From Gaetbulibacter_A aestuarii (GTDB lineage Bacteria; Bacteroidota; Bacteroidia; Flavobacteriales; Flavobacteriaceae), in NCBI RefSeq assembly GCF_039537665.1, contig NZ_BAABAY010000001.1, forward strand, positions 620,001 through 684,000: a DNA stretch of 64,000 nt, written 5' to 3'. How positions within the stretch are numbered: position 1 is the first letter of the stretch; every line of letters begins with the position of its first letter. The notes beneath the pieces are model-generated. The model was not told the DNA's origin. It searched no databases and saw only the letters and a list, made by a program, of their open reading frames with translations. Positions 1 to 9,155 of this stretch are shown piece by piece. The position numbers were made by a program, and so were the translations under genes.

Positions 1-825
1 TCCGGTCAATTCATTGAACTGCTTATTGAAATGTGAAAAATTATTAAATCCGCATTCAAAACAAATATCAGCAATACTCATCTGACTTTCATTAAGTAAC
101 TTGGTGGCATGCACCACACGATATTCATTTACTAACTGTGTAAAGGTTTTACCGGTGGTTTTCTTAAAATATCTACAGAAAGCAGGAACCGTCATGCTAA
201 CAACATCTGCAATTTCATCCAAAGGAATCTGATTTTGGAAATTCTTATTCACATATTTATAGATCATACTGATCTTATCACTATCCTGTGGATTGGTTTC
301 CAAAGCAATGCCGTCAGCATTTAACAAAGTATAGCCATCGGTATTTGCCAAATAGTTCAAAATTTCTAAAAATTTTAAAACACGTTCCAGCCCGTCATAA
401 TCCGTTAGACTGTTAATTTTTGGACCAATAACCTTTTTGGTTTCAATATTAAAACGAATGCCTTTTTTTGCTCGATCGAACAACGCAGCAACACTCTGCA
501 TTTCAGGAATTTTAATAAAATCATTACCTAAAAAATCCTGTTTGAATTGTACGGTGGTCTCACTCCCGTTCGCTGTAAGCCTGTCAGCAAAACCATTATG
601 CGGTAAATTCGCCCCTATTAATATTAATTGACTGTTATTGAAATAAGACAAATGGTTACCAATATGTGTTTTTCCCTGCCCTTTATCAACATAAACGAGT
701 TCTAACTCCGGATGAAAATGCCAGTAGGCATTATTCTTGTCCAGTTGCTCAACATGCTGTCTCACCAAAATGGAACTTCCAAAACTTGGTGTCAGTTTTT
801 CTAAAGTAGGTTTTTTGGTTATCAT
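1..825 (-). CDS. AraC-family regulator, 3' end cut by the window edge
   Basis: Translation from the ATG at 825 stays open for 275 codons to the window edge, so the C-terminus is missing. The N-terminal half contains a cupin-type stretch (HFHPELELVYVDKGQG). The C-terminal part is an AraC-type double helix-turn-helix: PAFCRYFKKTTGKTF followed by MSIADICFECGFNNFSHF. The family binds DNA and usually answers to a small molecule held by the cupin; its ligand here is unknown. A perfect -7 element on the minus strand at 840-847 supports the start. The gene on its right points the other way and its left neighbour is out of view. Confidence 0.85.
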   Translation of the reverse strand, partial: MITKKPTLEKLTPSFGSSILVRQHVEQLDKNNAYWHFHPELELVYVDKGQGKTHIGNHLSYFNNSQLILIGANLPHNGFADRLTANGSETTVQFKQDFLGNDFIKIPEMQSVAALFDRAKKGIRFNIETKKVIGPKINSLTDYDGLERVLKFLEILNYLANTDGYTLLNADGIALETNPQDSDKISMIYKYVNKNFQNQIPLDEIADVVSMTVPAFCRYFKKTTGKTFTQLVNEYRVVHATKLLNESQMSIADICFECGFNNFSHFNKQFNELTG

Positions 826-839
826 ATTGCAATTTTAGA

Positions 840-847
840 CAAAAGTA
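840..847 (-). promoter_or_regulatory. Bacteroidota -7 element for the partial AraC gene
   Basis: On the minus strand this reads TACTTTTG, a perfect TAnnTTTG. It lies 14 bases before the ATG at 825. I see no clear -33 TTG partner at the usual distance. Confidence 0.45.
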
Positions 848-988
848 CTACTTATTATGCATACATTATATATTCTATTACCTCAAATCTATGTTATTTT
901 AACTTAACATTCAGTTAACATTCGTTTAACAGATAATTTAGCATATAAATTCATCAAATTTGATGTTTTCTACGCCGTATGATGCCTC

Positions 989-996
989 TATCTTTG
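989..996 (+). promoter_or_regulatory. Bacteroidota -7 element for the secreted protein gene
   Basis: TATCTTTG matches TAnnTTTG and lies 28 bases upstream of the ATG at 1025. A TTTG at 959-962 is upstream, but its 26-base spacer is longer than usual. Confidence 0.5.
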
Positions 997-1024
997 TACC
1001 GTTGAACGTTATTAAATCCAAATC

Positions 1025-1621
1025 ATGAAAAAATTATTAACTAACAGTATTTTGATAGCAACGATGTTTGCTACGGTACACAGTTTTGCTGCAACAGCAA
1101 CAATAAATAATGACCTAAAACCTTATGACGAAGGTAAAATGGCATTAACCTTAGAAAATGTAAGTTCAGGAAATTCTCTGGCGATCAAAGATAGCAACGG
1201 CATGGTGCTTTATAAAGAATTAATTAAAACTTCCGGTACTTATAAAAAAGGATTCGATTTAACAGCATTGCCCGATGGAGCTTATGTTTTTGAATTGGAT
1301 AAAGATCTTGAAATTAAAATTATTCCTTTCACTGTAACAGCGAATAAGGTTGCATTCAAAAAAGCTGAGTCAAAATCGATTTTCAAACCTTACATCAGAC
1401 AAAAAGATAACAAGGTTTTAATTTCAAAATTAGCCTTAAATGGTGAGCCAGTTAAGATAGATATTTATGCTGAAACAGATGGTGTTTATCAATTATCGTA
1501 CTCTGAAACTATCAAAGGTGTTAAAGCAATAGGAAAAGTTTACGCCCTTAAAAGTGGCGCAACGTATAAAATTACTCTTAAATCTATAAACAAGGAGTTT
1601 ACAACATTCATTAATAATTAG
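1025..1621 (+). CDS. Secreted protein of unknown function (198 aa)
   Basis: A cleavable signal peptide is clear: a lysine pair, a hydrophobic core and a likely cut after HSFAA near residue 23. The mature part is rich in alternating hydrophobic residues. It has two similar halves, each starting with a phrase of the type KVxLxLxNxxGxxxxI, which suggests two beta-sandwich modules like those of Bacteroidota envelope proteins. There is no lipobox and no catalytic motif that I recognise. The gene is monocistronic, with its own -7 element upstream and a strong terminator 30 bases after the stop. Function unknown. Confidence 0.8.
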   Translation: MKKLLTNSILIATMFATVHSFAATATINNDLKPYDEGKMALTLENVSSGNSLAIKDSNGMVLYKELIKTSGTYKKGFDLTALPDGAYVFELDKDLEIKIIPFTVTANKVAFKKAESKSIFKPYIRQKDNKVLISKLALNGEPVKIDIYAETDGVYQLSYSETIKGVKAIGKVYALKSGATYKITLKSINKEFTTFINN

Positions 1622-1651
1622 TTTAATGTCTTATTTAGTTTAGTTGGTAAG

Positions 1652-1679
1652 AGTGGGCTGTGGTGGCCCACTTTTTTTT
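1652..1679 (+). terminator. Rho-independent terminator of the secreted protein gene
   Basis: Perfect 7-bp stem AGTGGGC (1652-1658) with GCCCACT (1666-1672), a 7-base loop, then a run of T to 1679. It sits between the converging genes at 1621 and 1688. Confidence 0.85.
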
Positions 1680-1687
1680 GCTTTAAA

Positions 1688-2764
1688 CTAAAAAAGTTTA
1701 AACTGACCATCCTTGTAGGTTTCGTGTAACTCTTTATTTAAGGTTACCTTTTCTTTATCTCTAAAGTATTTATGCTTGGCAAGTTCCATCAAATCGTTAA
1801 TTTGCTGGGCTATTTTACCGGTTCCACGCATACGTCTTCCAAATTGGTTGTCGTTCAATTGGCCTTCATGACAGGATGCTATTTGATGCAGTACTTTTTC
1901 AGCGCGATCGGGTAGGGTTTTCTCGATCCAGTCTTTAAAAAGATCCCCAATAGCTCCATTTAAACGCACTACAATATGACCTAAAGAAGATGCACCATGT
2001 TCCGCGGCAGCTTTAGCCAAGGGTAAAATTTCATGGCTATTTATTGAAGGAATTATCGGAGCCAACATCACATTTACAGGAATGCCATTGTCACTCAAAA
2101 TCTTTACGGTTTCCAGACGTTTTTTGATACAGGCTGTTCTGGGTTCTAAAATGCGCCGGGTATCTTCCGATAAGGAAGTAATCGATATACTCACCGAAAT
2201 TAAATGGTCTTTAGCCAGTTCTTTTAGAAGATCGAGATCCCGAAGGATCAAGGCATTTTTTGTAATGATGCCAACTGGATGTTTGTATTTTAAAAATACT
2301 TCAAGACATTTTCGTGTGATTTCGAACTTTTTTTCAGCCGGTTGATAGCAATCCGTATTTCCTGACAGCACAATAGTTTCGGCTTTCCAACTTTTCTTTT
2401 TTAAAAAGGCTTCCAATAATTTTGGTGCATCTTTTTTGATCAAAATCTGCCGTTCAAAATCTAATCCCGGGCCTAAACCCCAGTATTCATGAGAGTTTCG
2501 AGCGTAACAATAGATACAGCCATGTTCGCAACCCTGATAAGGGTTCATGGAGTACATCATCCCGACATCGGGACTCGTAACTTTATTAACAATAGTTTTT
2601 GGGAAAACCTCGGAATATGTGGTTTTATTCGAAGTACTTTCTTCACCTTCAACCCGACAATATTCTAGAAAATCATCACGAAGTTCGTGCGACAACTCAA
2701 AAAACCGATTATTCAATTGGCGTTGAGCGCCCCGACCTTTTATGGATGATTTAGAATCCATCAC
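1688..2764 (-). CDS. Radical SAM protein of the PA0069 type
   Basis: 358 aa. The [4Fe-4S]/SAM motif is CEHGCIYC (Cys79, Cys83, Cys86), preceded by MNPYQG, the arrangement of the PA0069/Rv2578c group of radical SAM proteins (spore photoproduct lyase-like). The (beta/alpha) barrel fills roughly residues 65-280, with the phrase LSGNTDCYQPAEKKF typical of the group. The substrate is not established for the family. It is the last gene of a leftward operon, starting 2 bases after the enoyl-CoA hydratase stop. The match to the family is strong; the cellular role is open. Confidence 0.85.
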   Translation of the reverse strand: MMDSKSSIKGRGAQRQLNNRFFELSHELRDDFLEYCRVEGEESTSNKTTYSEVFPKTIVNKVTSPDVGMMYSMNPYQGCEHGCIYCYARNSHEYWGLGPGLDFERQILIKKDAPKLLEAFLKKKSWKAETIVLSGNTDCYQPAEKKFEITRKCLEVFLKYKHPVGIITKNALILRDLDLLKELAKDHLISVSISITSLSEDTRRILEPRTACIKKRLETVKILSDNGIPVNVMLAPIIPSINSHEILPLAKAAAEHGASSLGHIVVRLNGAIGDLFKDWIEKTLPDRAEKVLHQIASCHEGQLNDNQFGRRMRGTGKIAQQINDLMELAKHKYFRDKEKVTLNKELHETYKDGQFKLF

Positions 2765-2766
2765 AT

Positions 2767-3549
2767 TTATTCTCCTTTAAAATTCGCTTTGCGCTTTTCT
2801 AAAAATGCTGAAGTACCTTCTTCAAAATCATCCGTTCCAAAACAATGCCCGAAGGCCTCTATTTCAACTTCAAAACCATTAACGCCTTCTTCATAATTAG
2901 CATTGATAGCTTTGATAGCCTGCCCAATGGCCACTAAAGAGTTTCTACTGATTTTGCTTGCTATCTTTTCACTAAACGGCAATAACTCTTCTTGTGACGT
3001 TACATGATTTACTAGACCATAATTCAAAGCCTGATTAGCATCGATCATACCCGCTGTCATGATGAGTTCCATAGCACGCCCCTTTCCTATCAATTGCGGC
3101 AAACGCTGCGTTCCACCATAACCCGGGATAACGCCAAGCGACACTTCCGGTAGGCCCATTTTAGCATTATTACTCGCTATTCTGAAATGGCAGGCCATGG
3201 CTAACTCTAAACCACCACCAAGCGCAAAACCGTTAACGGCTGCAATAACAGGCGTTTCTAAATTTTGAACAAAATCAAATAACAACGCTTGTCCTCTAGC
3301 TGCCAGCTGACTTCCCTGTGCCTCATCAAAATCTGCAAATTCACTAATATCAGCACCTGCAACAAACGCTTTTTCGCCACTTCCGGTGATGATAATTACC
3401 TTCGTGTCTTTATCAGCATTGGCACTTTTAAACGCCTGGTGTAATTCATTAATGGTCTCCCTGTTTAAGGCATTCAGTTTTTTTGGCCGGTTAATTGTTA
3501 TGGTGGTTATACCATTTTCAGTTTCTGATATAATGTTGTTAAATGTCAT
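2767..3549 (-). CDS. Enoyl-CoA hydratase/isomerase (crotonase) family protein
   Basis: 260 aa, the normal length for a soluble crotonase. The oxyanion-hole regions are AFVAGADISEF (residues about 65-75) and the glycine-rich NGFALGGGLELAM. A glutamate in MGLPEVSLGVIPGYGG lies where hydratases carry a catalytic acid, which supports hydration of 2-enoyl-CoA in beta-oxidation or a related pathway. Exact chain-length preference cannot be read. It sits in an operon between a histidine kinase and a radical SAM gene, with 2-3 base gaps on each side and no other fatty-acid genes nearby. Confidence 0.88.
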   Translation of the reverse strand: MTFNNIISETENGITTITINRPKKLNALNRETINELHQAFKSANADKDTKVIIITGSGEKAFVAGADISEFADFDEAQGSQLAARGQALLFDFVQNLETPVIAAVNGFALGGGLELAMACHFRIASNNAKMGLPEVSLGVIPGYGGTQRLPQLIGKGRAMELIMTAGMIDANQALNYGLVNHVTSQEELLPFSEKIASKISRNSLVAIGQAIKAINANYEEGVNGFEVEIEAFGHCFGTDDFEEGTSAFLEKRKANFKGE

Positions 3550-3552
3550 AAT

Positions 3553-5010
3553 TTATTCTTTAGGAAATGTAACTTTAAATGTGGTGCCTTTATCTTTTTC
3601 AGACACAAATGAAATCGTTCCTTTATAGGTTTCAACAATGTTTTTTACCATGGCTAATCCCAGACCCATACCACTGGTTTTTGTAGTGAACTTTGGCTCA
3701 AAAACCTTACTTTTATTTTCTTCTTTAACGCCTGAGCCATTATCACAGACCGTGATGACTACGTTGTCACCATCCGTTCCTACATTGATAACGATCTTAG
3801 GATCTGGTTGGTCTGCCATAGCCTGAATACCATTCTTCACTAAGTTGGTAACCACGCGTATCAGTTGCGTTCGGTCAAACTTAGCAATTATATTCTCCTG
3901 TTCAGCAGTAAAAAAGATGAAATCCTCACTAAAAATATCCAGAGCCAGCCTTACAATTTTAACAACGTTTAGAGTTTCGTTCTGTTGTGCCGGCATTTCG
4001 GCAAAGTTAGAAAATGCTGAAGCAATGGAACTCATGGTATCAATTTGTTGAATCAGTGTTTTACTGTATTCATCTAATTTTGAATGAATATTTTTATCCT
4101 GTGGGTCGAACTTGCGTTGAAAGCTTTGAACCGTTAAACGCATTGGGGTTAAAGGATTTTTAATTTCATGAGCCACTTGTTTTGCCATTTCCCGCCAGGC
4201 CTGTTCTCGCTCGCTTCGCGCCAGTTTTACAGCACTTTCCCTGAGTTCATCAATCATGCTGTTATACGATTTTACAAGGGTTGAAATTTCTTCACTGGTA
4301 TCTTTTACCTCAATTTTTTCATTGGTCCGTTCTAATCTCGTGGTATTCATTTTATCACTGATACTTTTTAGTGACTTCGTAATGTATTTCGACAATAAAT
4401 ACGACATCCCGATAGCCATGGCGAGCACGAACAAATAGGCGTAACTGATGCGTTCTAAAAATTCACTGAGTTCTTTCGCTAAAAAGTCATCATTTTCTAA
4501 ATAAGGAATATTCAGGATGGCCAGGGTTTTCGATTTGTTATCGGTAATATAAGTGAATGAGGATTGAAAGGTCTCGCCGTTCAACTTTAATTTATCTACA
4601 TACCGGTGTTGTGAGGTATTAGCAAGTTGATTGAGTATTTTAGGGTCTAAACAAGTGTCCAGATCTTCTTGCTTTATGCCTGTTTTTGAGGAAATAAGAA
4701 GGTTTCCCTCCAGGTCATACAGGTTAATTTGCAATTTGTGAATGTTGGCAATGTTGTAAACTTCTTCTTTGAAAATGAATGGAATATTCTCCGTTTTTAC
4801 CTCCCAGGTGTTTTGGCGACTATTCAAAACGCTCTTGATATGGTTCTGAATATTACGCTCTTTGGTGGCCAAACGATCTTTATGATAATCTTTTGTTTCC
4901 TGCTTATACTGATAAATGGCTACGAGCGTAATCGTGATAGACGCTACCAAAACCAGGAAAATCATGGCCAGGAAAATACGGTGTCTTAAAGAGAGTTTTT
5001 TAATTTTCAT
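3553..5010 (-). CDS. Membrane sensor histidine kinase, NtrY-like, orphan
   Basis: 485 aa. Two membrane segments (about residues 11-33 and 188-206) enclose a periplasmic sensor region of about 150 residues. A HAMP region follows, then the HisKA phosphoacceptor helix HEIKNPLTPMRLTVQ with His281, and a HATPase domain (NLVKNGIQAM, DNGSGVKEE, GMGLGLAMVKNI). The H-box is of the NtrY/NtrB kind. No response regulator is adjacent, so its partner must be elsewhere. It opens the operon with enoyl-CoA hydratase and the radical SAM gene. A small palindrome GCTATA-AA-TATAGC at 5024-5037 lies in its leader. Signal unknown. Confidence 0.88.
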   Translation of the reverse strand: MKIKKLSLRHRIFLAMIFLVLVASITITLVAIYQYKQETKDYHKDRLATKERNIQNHIKSVLNSRQNTWEVKTENIPFIFKEEVYNIANIHKLQINLYDLEGNLLISSKTGIKQEDLDTCLDPKILNQLANTSQHRYVDKLKLNGETFQSSFTYITDNKSKTLAILNIPYLENDDFLAKELSEFLERISYAYLFVLAMAIGMSYLLSKYITKSLKSISDKMNTTRLERTNEKIEVKDTSEEISTLVKSYNSMIDELRESAVKLARSEREQAWREMAKQVAHEIKNPLTPMRLTVQSFQRKFDPQDKNIHSKLDEYSKTLIQQIDTMSSIASAFSNFAEMPAQQNETLNVVKIVRLALDIFSEDFIFFTAEQENIIAKFDRTQLIRVVTNLVKNGIQAMADQPDPKIVINVGTDGDNVVITVCDNGSGVKEENKSKVFEPKFTTKTSGMGLGLAMVKNIVETYKGTISFVSEKDKGTTFKVTFPKE

Positions 5011-5109
5011 CTGAAAAATTGCTGCTATAAATATAGCAATAATCGCACCAAAGCATTAAAAAAGAAGCAGACAAATCATTAAAACTAATGGGGTTCTCAA
5101 ACCAAAAAA

Positions 5110-5658
5110 TCAGGCTTCAGGATTTTTTTCGCGAATTCGTTTATACATTCTAAAGCCCAGCATAATTAAAACACTAAGCACAATAAGGCCTATCAAACCC
5201 CAGATCCAATTGATCGCGCTTTTCAAAATCACTAAAAACACAACCGCAAAAAGAATAAATGTTGCTCCTTCATTCCAAATTCGCATAAAATTTGAAGATT
5301 TCTTGAATACATCGTTTTGCAATTGCTTATAATATTGATGGGTTTTAAGATGATATAAAATAAGAAGTACAACAAAGGCTAATTTAAGTTGCATCCAGGC
5401 CTGCAACAACCAAAAAGGTTGCAAAATGATCAACCATATAGCAAAAACAGTTGCTAAAATAGCCGACGGCCAGGTAATAATATACCACAAACGCTTGGCC
5501 ATAAGTTTGAGTTGTTTTCCGAGTATTTCCCGATCGGGGGAAGGCTTGGAATGCGCTTCAATTTGATATACAAAAAGCCGTGGTATATAGAAGAGTCCGG
5601 CGAACCAGGTGATCACAAAGATCAGGTGAAAAGCTTTAATGTACGGATAGTAATCCAT
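5110..5658 (-). CDS. hemJ: HemJ-type protoporphyrinogen IX oxidase
   Basis: 182 aa with about four membrane segments. The opening AFHLIFVITWFAGLFY, with His11, is the signature of the HemJ (UPF0093) family, often labelled CopD-like in databases. HemJ oxidises protoporphyrinogen IX to protoporphyrin IX in the membrane, the step before ferrochelatase. The neighbourhood strongly supports this: hemH is two genes upstream in the same leftward operon and the rest of the heme pathway is divergent. No HemG or HemY is present in the window. It begins 18 bases after the MATE gene. Confidence 0.85.
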   Translation of the reverse strand: MDYYPYIKAFHLIFVITWFAGLFYIPRLFVYQIEAHSKPSPDREILGKQLKLMAKRLWYIITWPSAILATVFAIWLIILQPFWLLQAWMQLKLAFVVLLILYHLKTHQYYKQLQNDVFKKSSNFMRIWNEGATFILFAVVFLVILKSAINWIWGLIGLIVLSVLIMLGFRMYKRIREKNPEA

Positions 5659-5675
5659 AGTTCGTTTGTTTCCTG

Positions 5676-7031
5676 CTAAGTTAAAACTTCCTCATTTAAA
5701 TTCTTATTAATTTCCCTGTAAAGGAACCAGGCCGTTACAATGGTCGATAGGGTATCAGATATTGGAAATGCCACCCAAACGCCAAGTTCTCCCATAAAAA
5801 GAGGTAAAATAAATATCAATGGAATAAAGAAAAACCCTTGCCGTGATAAGGTAAGTAATAAGGCTTGCCGTGCTTTACCAATAGCTTGAAAAAAAGCAGC
5901 ACCAATAAGTTGTATCCCAATAATTGGGGTTGCCGCAAAAACCCAACGCATATCCGAAGGTGTTTGAGCTAATACATCCGCATCATCAGTAAAGAGTCGG
6001 GTTATCGCATCTGGAAAAAGCATCAACATGATGAAAACTAAAGTAGCCAAACCAGCCGCATATTTAATGGCTGTATAAATACTTTCTTTAACCCGGTTGT
6101 ATTTGTGAGCCCCATAATTAAAGCCCGCAATAGGTAAAAATCCTTGGGTAATTCCAAAAACGGGAAACAAGGCGAACATGAGCATGCGAGCCACAATGGC
6201 ATATGAAGTCACAGAGGTTTCACCGCCGTAATGGAATAAAATATTATTCATAAATAAATACGTAACACTCACTACAGCCTGGCGTGCCAGAGTTACAAAT
6301 CCTAATGATGCTATCTCAGAAACGATGGGTTTATCGAGTCGGAAATGTGAGCGTGTGATCTTTATTTCAGAATTTTTTGAAAGGAAAAACCAAAGAATAA
6401 ACAGGAAACACAACATATAAGATCCCGTTGTAGCCCAGGCCGCACCTTCCATCCCAAGATCCAATAGATTGATGAAAACATAATCTAAAATTAAGTTTCC
6501 TACTGATGGAATCATCATAGCATACATGGCAAATTTTGGTTTGCCTTCTGCCCGGATCACCGTATTTCCCATCATACATAAGGCGAGAAACGGAACCCCG
6601 TAAAGTACGATGATATAGTAAATTTTGGCCGGTTCAAAGATGGCGCCTTTTCCACCAAAGGTGGGAATAATGGAATCCACAAAAATGAGTCCCAAAATAG
6701 CCATGGAAACCGTTAAGAGCAACGTTAAAGTGAGCTGATTACCGAAGGTCTTTAAAGCCTTTTTCATATCATCGGCGCCTAAGGCACGAGAAATGATCGA
6801 AGAACCACCGATACCGATGGACATCCCCAAGGCCGCAATAAAGAAGGATACCGGAAGCACCACGTTGATCGCTGCAATGGCGGTAGGACCAATCCAATTA
6901 CCAACAAAAATGGTGTCGACTAAAATGTTGAGCGACATTACCAGAATCCCGATAGAGGCCGGTACAGCTTGTTTTACGAGAAGTTTGCTAATAGGAAGTT
7001 TTCCTAAATCTTCAGAGGATACCTTTGCCAT
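5676..7031 (-). CDS. MATE-family efflux transporter
   Basis: 451 aa with about twelve predicted membrane helices arranged as two MatE repeats. Typical features are the start LVKQAVPASIGILVMSL and the first-bundle stretch SMSIGIGGSSIISRALG. The family exports drugs, dyes or metabolites using Na+ or H+. Its ATG overlaps the hemH stop (TAATG at 7031) and hemJ follows, so it is cotranscribed with two heme genes. Export of a porphyrin or related compound is possible but is only inference from position. Confidence 0.88.
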   Translation of the reverse strand: MAKVSSEDLGKLPISKLLVKQAVPASIGILVMSLNILVDTIFVGNWIGPTAIAAINVVLPVSFFIAALGMSIGIGGSSIISRALGADDMKKALKTFGNQLTLTLLLTVSMAILGLIFVDSIIPTFGGKGAIFEPAKIYYIIVLYGVPFLALCMMGNTVIRAEGKPKFAMYAMMIPSVGNLILDYVFINLLDLGMEGAAWATTGSYMLCFLFILWFFLSKNSEIKITRSHFRLDKPIVSEIASLGFVTLARQAVVSVTYLFMNNILFHYGGETSVTSYAIVARMLMFALFPVFGITQGFLPIAGFNYGAHKYNRVKESIYTAIKYAAGLATLVFIMLMLFPDAITRLFTDDADVLAQTPSDMRWVFAATPIIGIQLIGAAFFQAIGKARQALLLTLSRQGFFFIPLIFILPLFMGELGVWVAFPISDTLSTIVTAWFLYREINKNLNEEVLT

Positions 7032-8065
7032 TATGCCGTTACCATTTCAGAGCTTACCCACTCATTGATCCAATTCGACAATAAATTTACAAAGGCTTCA
7101 TCATCGTTCAAACAAGGGATGGTGACAAAATTCTTGCCGCCTACTTCATGGAAGATCTCCTCGCCTTCCATGGCAATTTCCTCAAGTGTTTCAAGGCAAT
7201 CGCTTACAAAGGCCGGGGTTACGATAGCCATATTTTTTATGCCTTCTTTTCCTAAACGCTCAATGGTTCTGTCAGTATATGGTTGTAGCCACGGATCGAA
7301 ACCTAATCGCGATTGAAAGGACGTGGAAAAAGTTCCGGGCTCCAAACCTAATTTTTCTCCTACCAAACGGGTGACTTCATAACATTGGTGCCGGTAACAA
7401 AACTCGTGCGCTGCACTTTGTGTTCGGCAGCAACTCCCATCGATCTGGCAATGTGATTTCGTAACATCGCTTTTGCGGATATGACGTTCCGGAACACCGT
7501 GATAAGAAAACAGCAGATGTTCATATTCCTTGCCTTCCAAATGCTCTTTTATAGCGTTTGAAAGCACTTCGATATAATCCGGTTTGTTATAAAATGCGGG
7601 TACGGATTCCATTTTTAACTGCGGAAAAAATTCCTGACGCAGCTCTTCAGCCAAAACAGTAATGGTTTCTGTTGTAGCCATCGCAAATTGAGGATACAAA
7701 GGAAAAAGTAAAACTTCTTCCACACCTTGATCCACCAGTTCTTGAAGGCCTTTTTTGATGCTCATACTTCCGTAGCGCATGGCTAAAGCCACGGGCTGCT
7801 CTACCTGCTTTTGAATTTTTTCCTGAAGCCTTTCAGAAATCACGATCAAGGGAGAACCTTCGTCCCACCAGATCTTTTGGTAAGCTTTTGCGGAAGCTTT
7901 TGGGCGTGTGTTGAGGATAATGCCTTTAACGAGTAAGGTTCTGGCCCATTTTGGTAAATCAATAACGCGTTCATCCATTAAAAACTCACCTAAATATTTT
8001 TTAACGTCTTTAGGCTTCGGTGTGTCGGGCGAGCCCAAATTCACTAACAATATTCCTTTTTTCAT
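7031..8065 (-). CDS. hemH: Ferrochelatase
   Basis: 344 aa, full family length. It starts with KGILLVNLGSPDTP, has the active-site phrase LLFSYHGVPERH containing the catalytic His, and the acidic segment PAFVSDCLETLEEI with the conserved Glu. It inserts Fe2+ into protoporphyrin IX to make heme b. A cluster of cysteines (SHCQIDGSCCRTQ) lies mid-protein; whether it binds a cluster is unknown. It is the second gene of the leftward heme operon after a 52-residue ORF and overlaps the MATE start. Confidence 0.95.
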   Translation of the reverse strand: MKKGILLVNLGSPDTPKPKDVKKYLGEFLMDERVIDLPKWARTLLVKGIILNTRPKASAKAYQKIWWDEGSPLIVISERLQEKIQKQVEQPVALAMRYGSMSIKKGLQELVDQGVEEVLLFPLYPQFAMATTETITVLAEELRQEFFPQLKMESVPAFYNKPDYIEVLSNAIKEHLEGKEYEHLLFSYHGVPERHIRKSDVTKSHCQIDGSCCRTQSAAHEFCYRHQCYEVTRLVGEKLGLEPGTFSTSFQSRLGFDPWLQPYTDRTIERLGKEGIKNMAIVTPAFVSDCLETLEEIAMEGEEIFHEVGGKNFVTIPCLNDDEAFVNLLSNWINEWVSSEMVTA

Positions 8066-8084
8066 TTTCTTTTTCTATTTCGAT

Positions 8085-8243
8085 TTAGCTATTTTTTTGT
8101 TTTTGTTGATGGTACAACTCAGGCCGTTTTTCATTGTAATCGAGGTCTTGAAAAATCCCACAAGACACATTAGGTCGTGCCAACGATTTACCTCTGTTGA
8201 ATTGTTTGGATAATGCTTCGATCTCTGGTGTTAAGTACTTCAT
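8085..8243 (-). CDS. Small conserved-looking ORF between AraC and hemH (52 aa)
   Basis: ATG at 8241-8243 and stop at 8085-8087 give 52 codons. The product is soluble and polar (begins MKYLTPEIEALSKQF, ends with a Gln/Lys tail) with one cysteine in NVSCGIFQ. It begins 5 bases after the AraC stop and ends 19 bases before the hemH start, so it fits tightly inside the leftward operon. I do not recognise the family. The tight fit and ordinary codon use argue for a real gene, possibly a small regulator or accessory of heme synthesis (inference only). Confidence 0.55.
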   Translation of the reverse strand: MKYLTPEIEALSKQFNRGKSLARPNVSCGIFQDLDYNEKRPELYHQQKQKNS

Positions 8244-8248
8244 AGCGA

Positions 8249-9148
8249 TCAATTTAAAGACATAACATATTTTTTCGGCGTTGTACCATATTTCTTCTTA
8301 AAGGCAGAAATAAAATGACTCGAGGTGCTGTACCCAACCTTTAAACCAACTTCATTCACATTATTTTCTCCTGACTCCAACAACTTGCGTGCAAATTCCA
8401 TTTTATAGTCAAAAAGAAAACTAAACACCGAATCGCCATAGATCTGTTTAAAACCTTCTTTAAGTTTTTTGATGTTCAGCCCGATCTCTTCGGCCAATTC
8501 CTGAAGCGTTGGCGGCTCTGCCATTCTCGAAATCATGATATCCTTGGCTTTACGAATTTTGATCACATTAGCTTCATCCACTAAAAACGGACATTGTTCC
8601 ACATCGGCTTCTTCACTGCGATTAAAATATAAACTTAACAACTCATAGGCTTTTGCCCGGTAGTACAATCCTTTTATGGAAGGATTCAAATTAAAATTAA
8701 TTAACTGATTCAATACGATAGCCATGGATGGCGATATCAAACCATCTTTATAGTATTTCTTATCGCGATTTTCTTCACTTAAAAACGTGATATATCCCGC
8801 TTCAGTTGAAAATAGACTATGAAATTTTTTAATGGAGATTAAAATGGAGACCATCCAGGAATTAGGTTCCAGAGTAAGGTCTATTGGTAATTGACGCTGG
8901 GGATTGTAAAGTAACAAGGAATTCTCCTCGTGGATATCTAAAATGTAACGCCCTTGATTAAAGCTAAATTTACCGGTACCTTTAACACAAAAATGAAACT
9001 GTATATAATCGCTATGAATCTCTTTTACAATATTTTGCGCACTAGATTCATCATTTTTATAGGTTAAAATTAAAAACCCGGTATCAATCGGAGTTTCTTC
9101 AAAAGAACTTTGAGCGTTATTTTTTTTCGACATATCGACGCTTTGCAT
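8249..9148 (-). CDS. AraC-family transcriptional regulator, divergent from hemA
   Basis: 299 aa. Residues about 1-190 form a sensor domain without a recognised fold. The last 100 residues are a clear AraC double helix-turn-helix (TLQELAEEIGLNIKKLKEGF, then NEVGLKVGYSTSSHFISAF and the closing KKYGTTPKKY). It heads the leftward small-ORF/hemH/MATE/hemJ operon and faces hemA across a 190-base spacer, the usual position of a pathway regulator. A 23-bp inverted repeat (9156-9178) sits just before its start. An alternative ATG at 9133 (MSKKNN) is possible. Control of heme synthesis is inferred, not shown. Confidence 0.85.
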   Translation of the reverse strand: MQSVDMSKKNNAQSSFEETPIDTGFLILTYKNDESSAQNIVKEIHSDYIQFHFCVKGTGKFSFNQGRYILDIHEENSLLLYNPQRQLPIDLTLEPNSWMVSILISIKKFHSLFSTEAGYITFLSEENRDKKYYKDGLISPSMAIVLNQLINFNLNPSIKGLYYRAKAYELLSLYFNRSEEADVEQCPFLVDEANVIKIRKAKDIMISRMAEPPTLQELAEEIGLNIKKLKEGFKQIYGDSVFSFLFDYKMEFARKLLESGENNVNEVGLKVGYSTSSHFISAFKKKYGTTPKKYVMSLN

Positions 9149-9155
9149 ATTCCTT

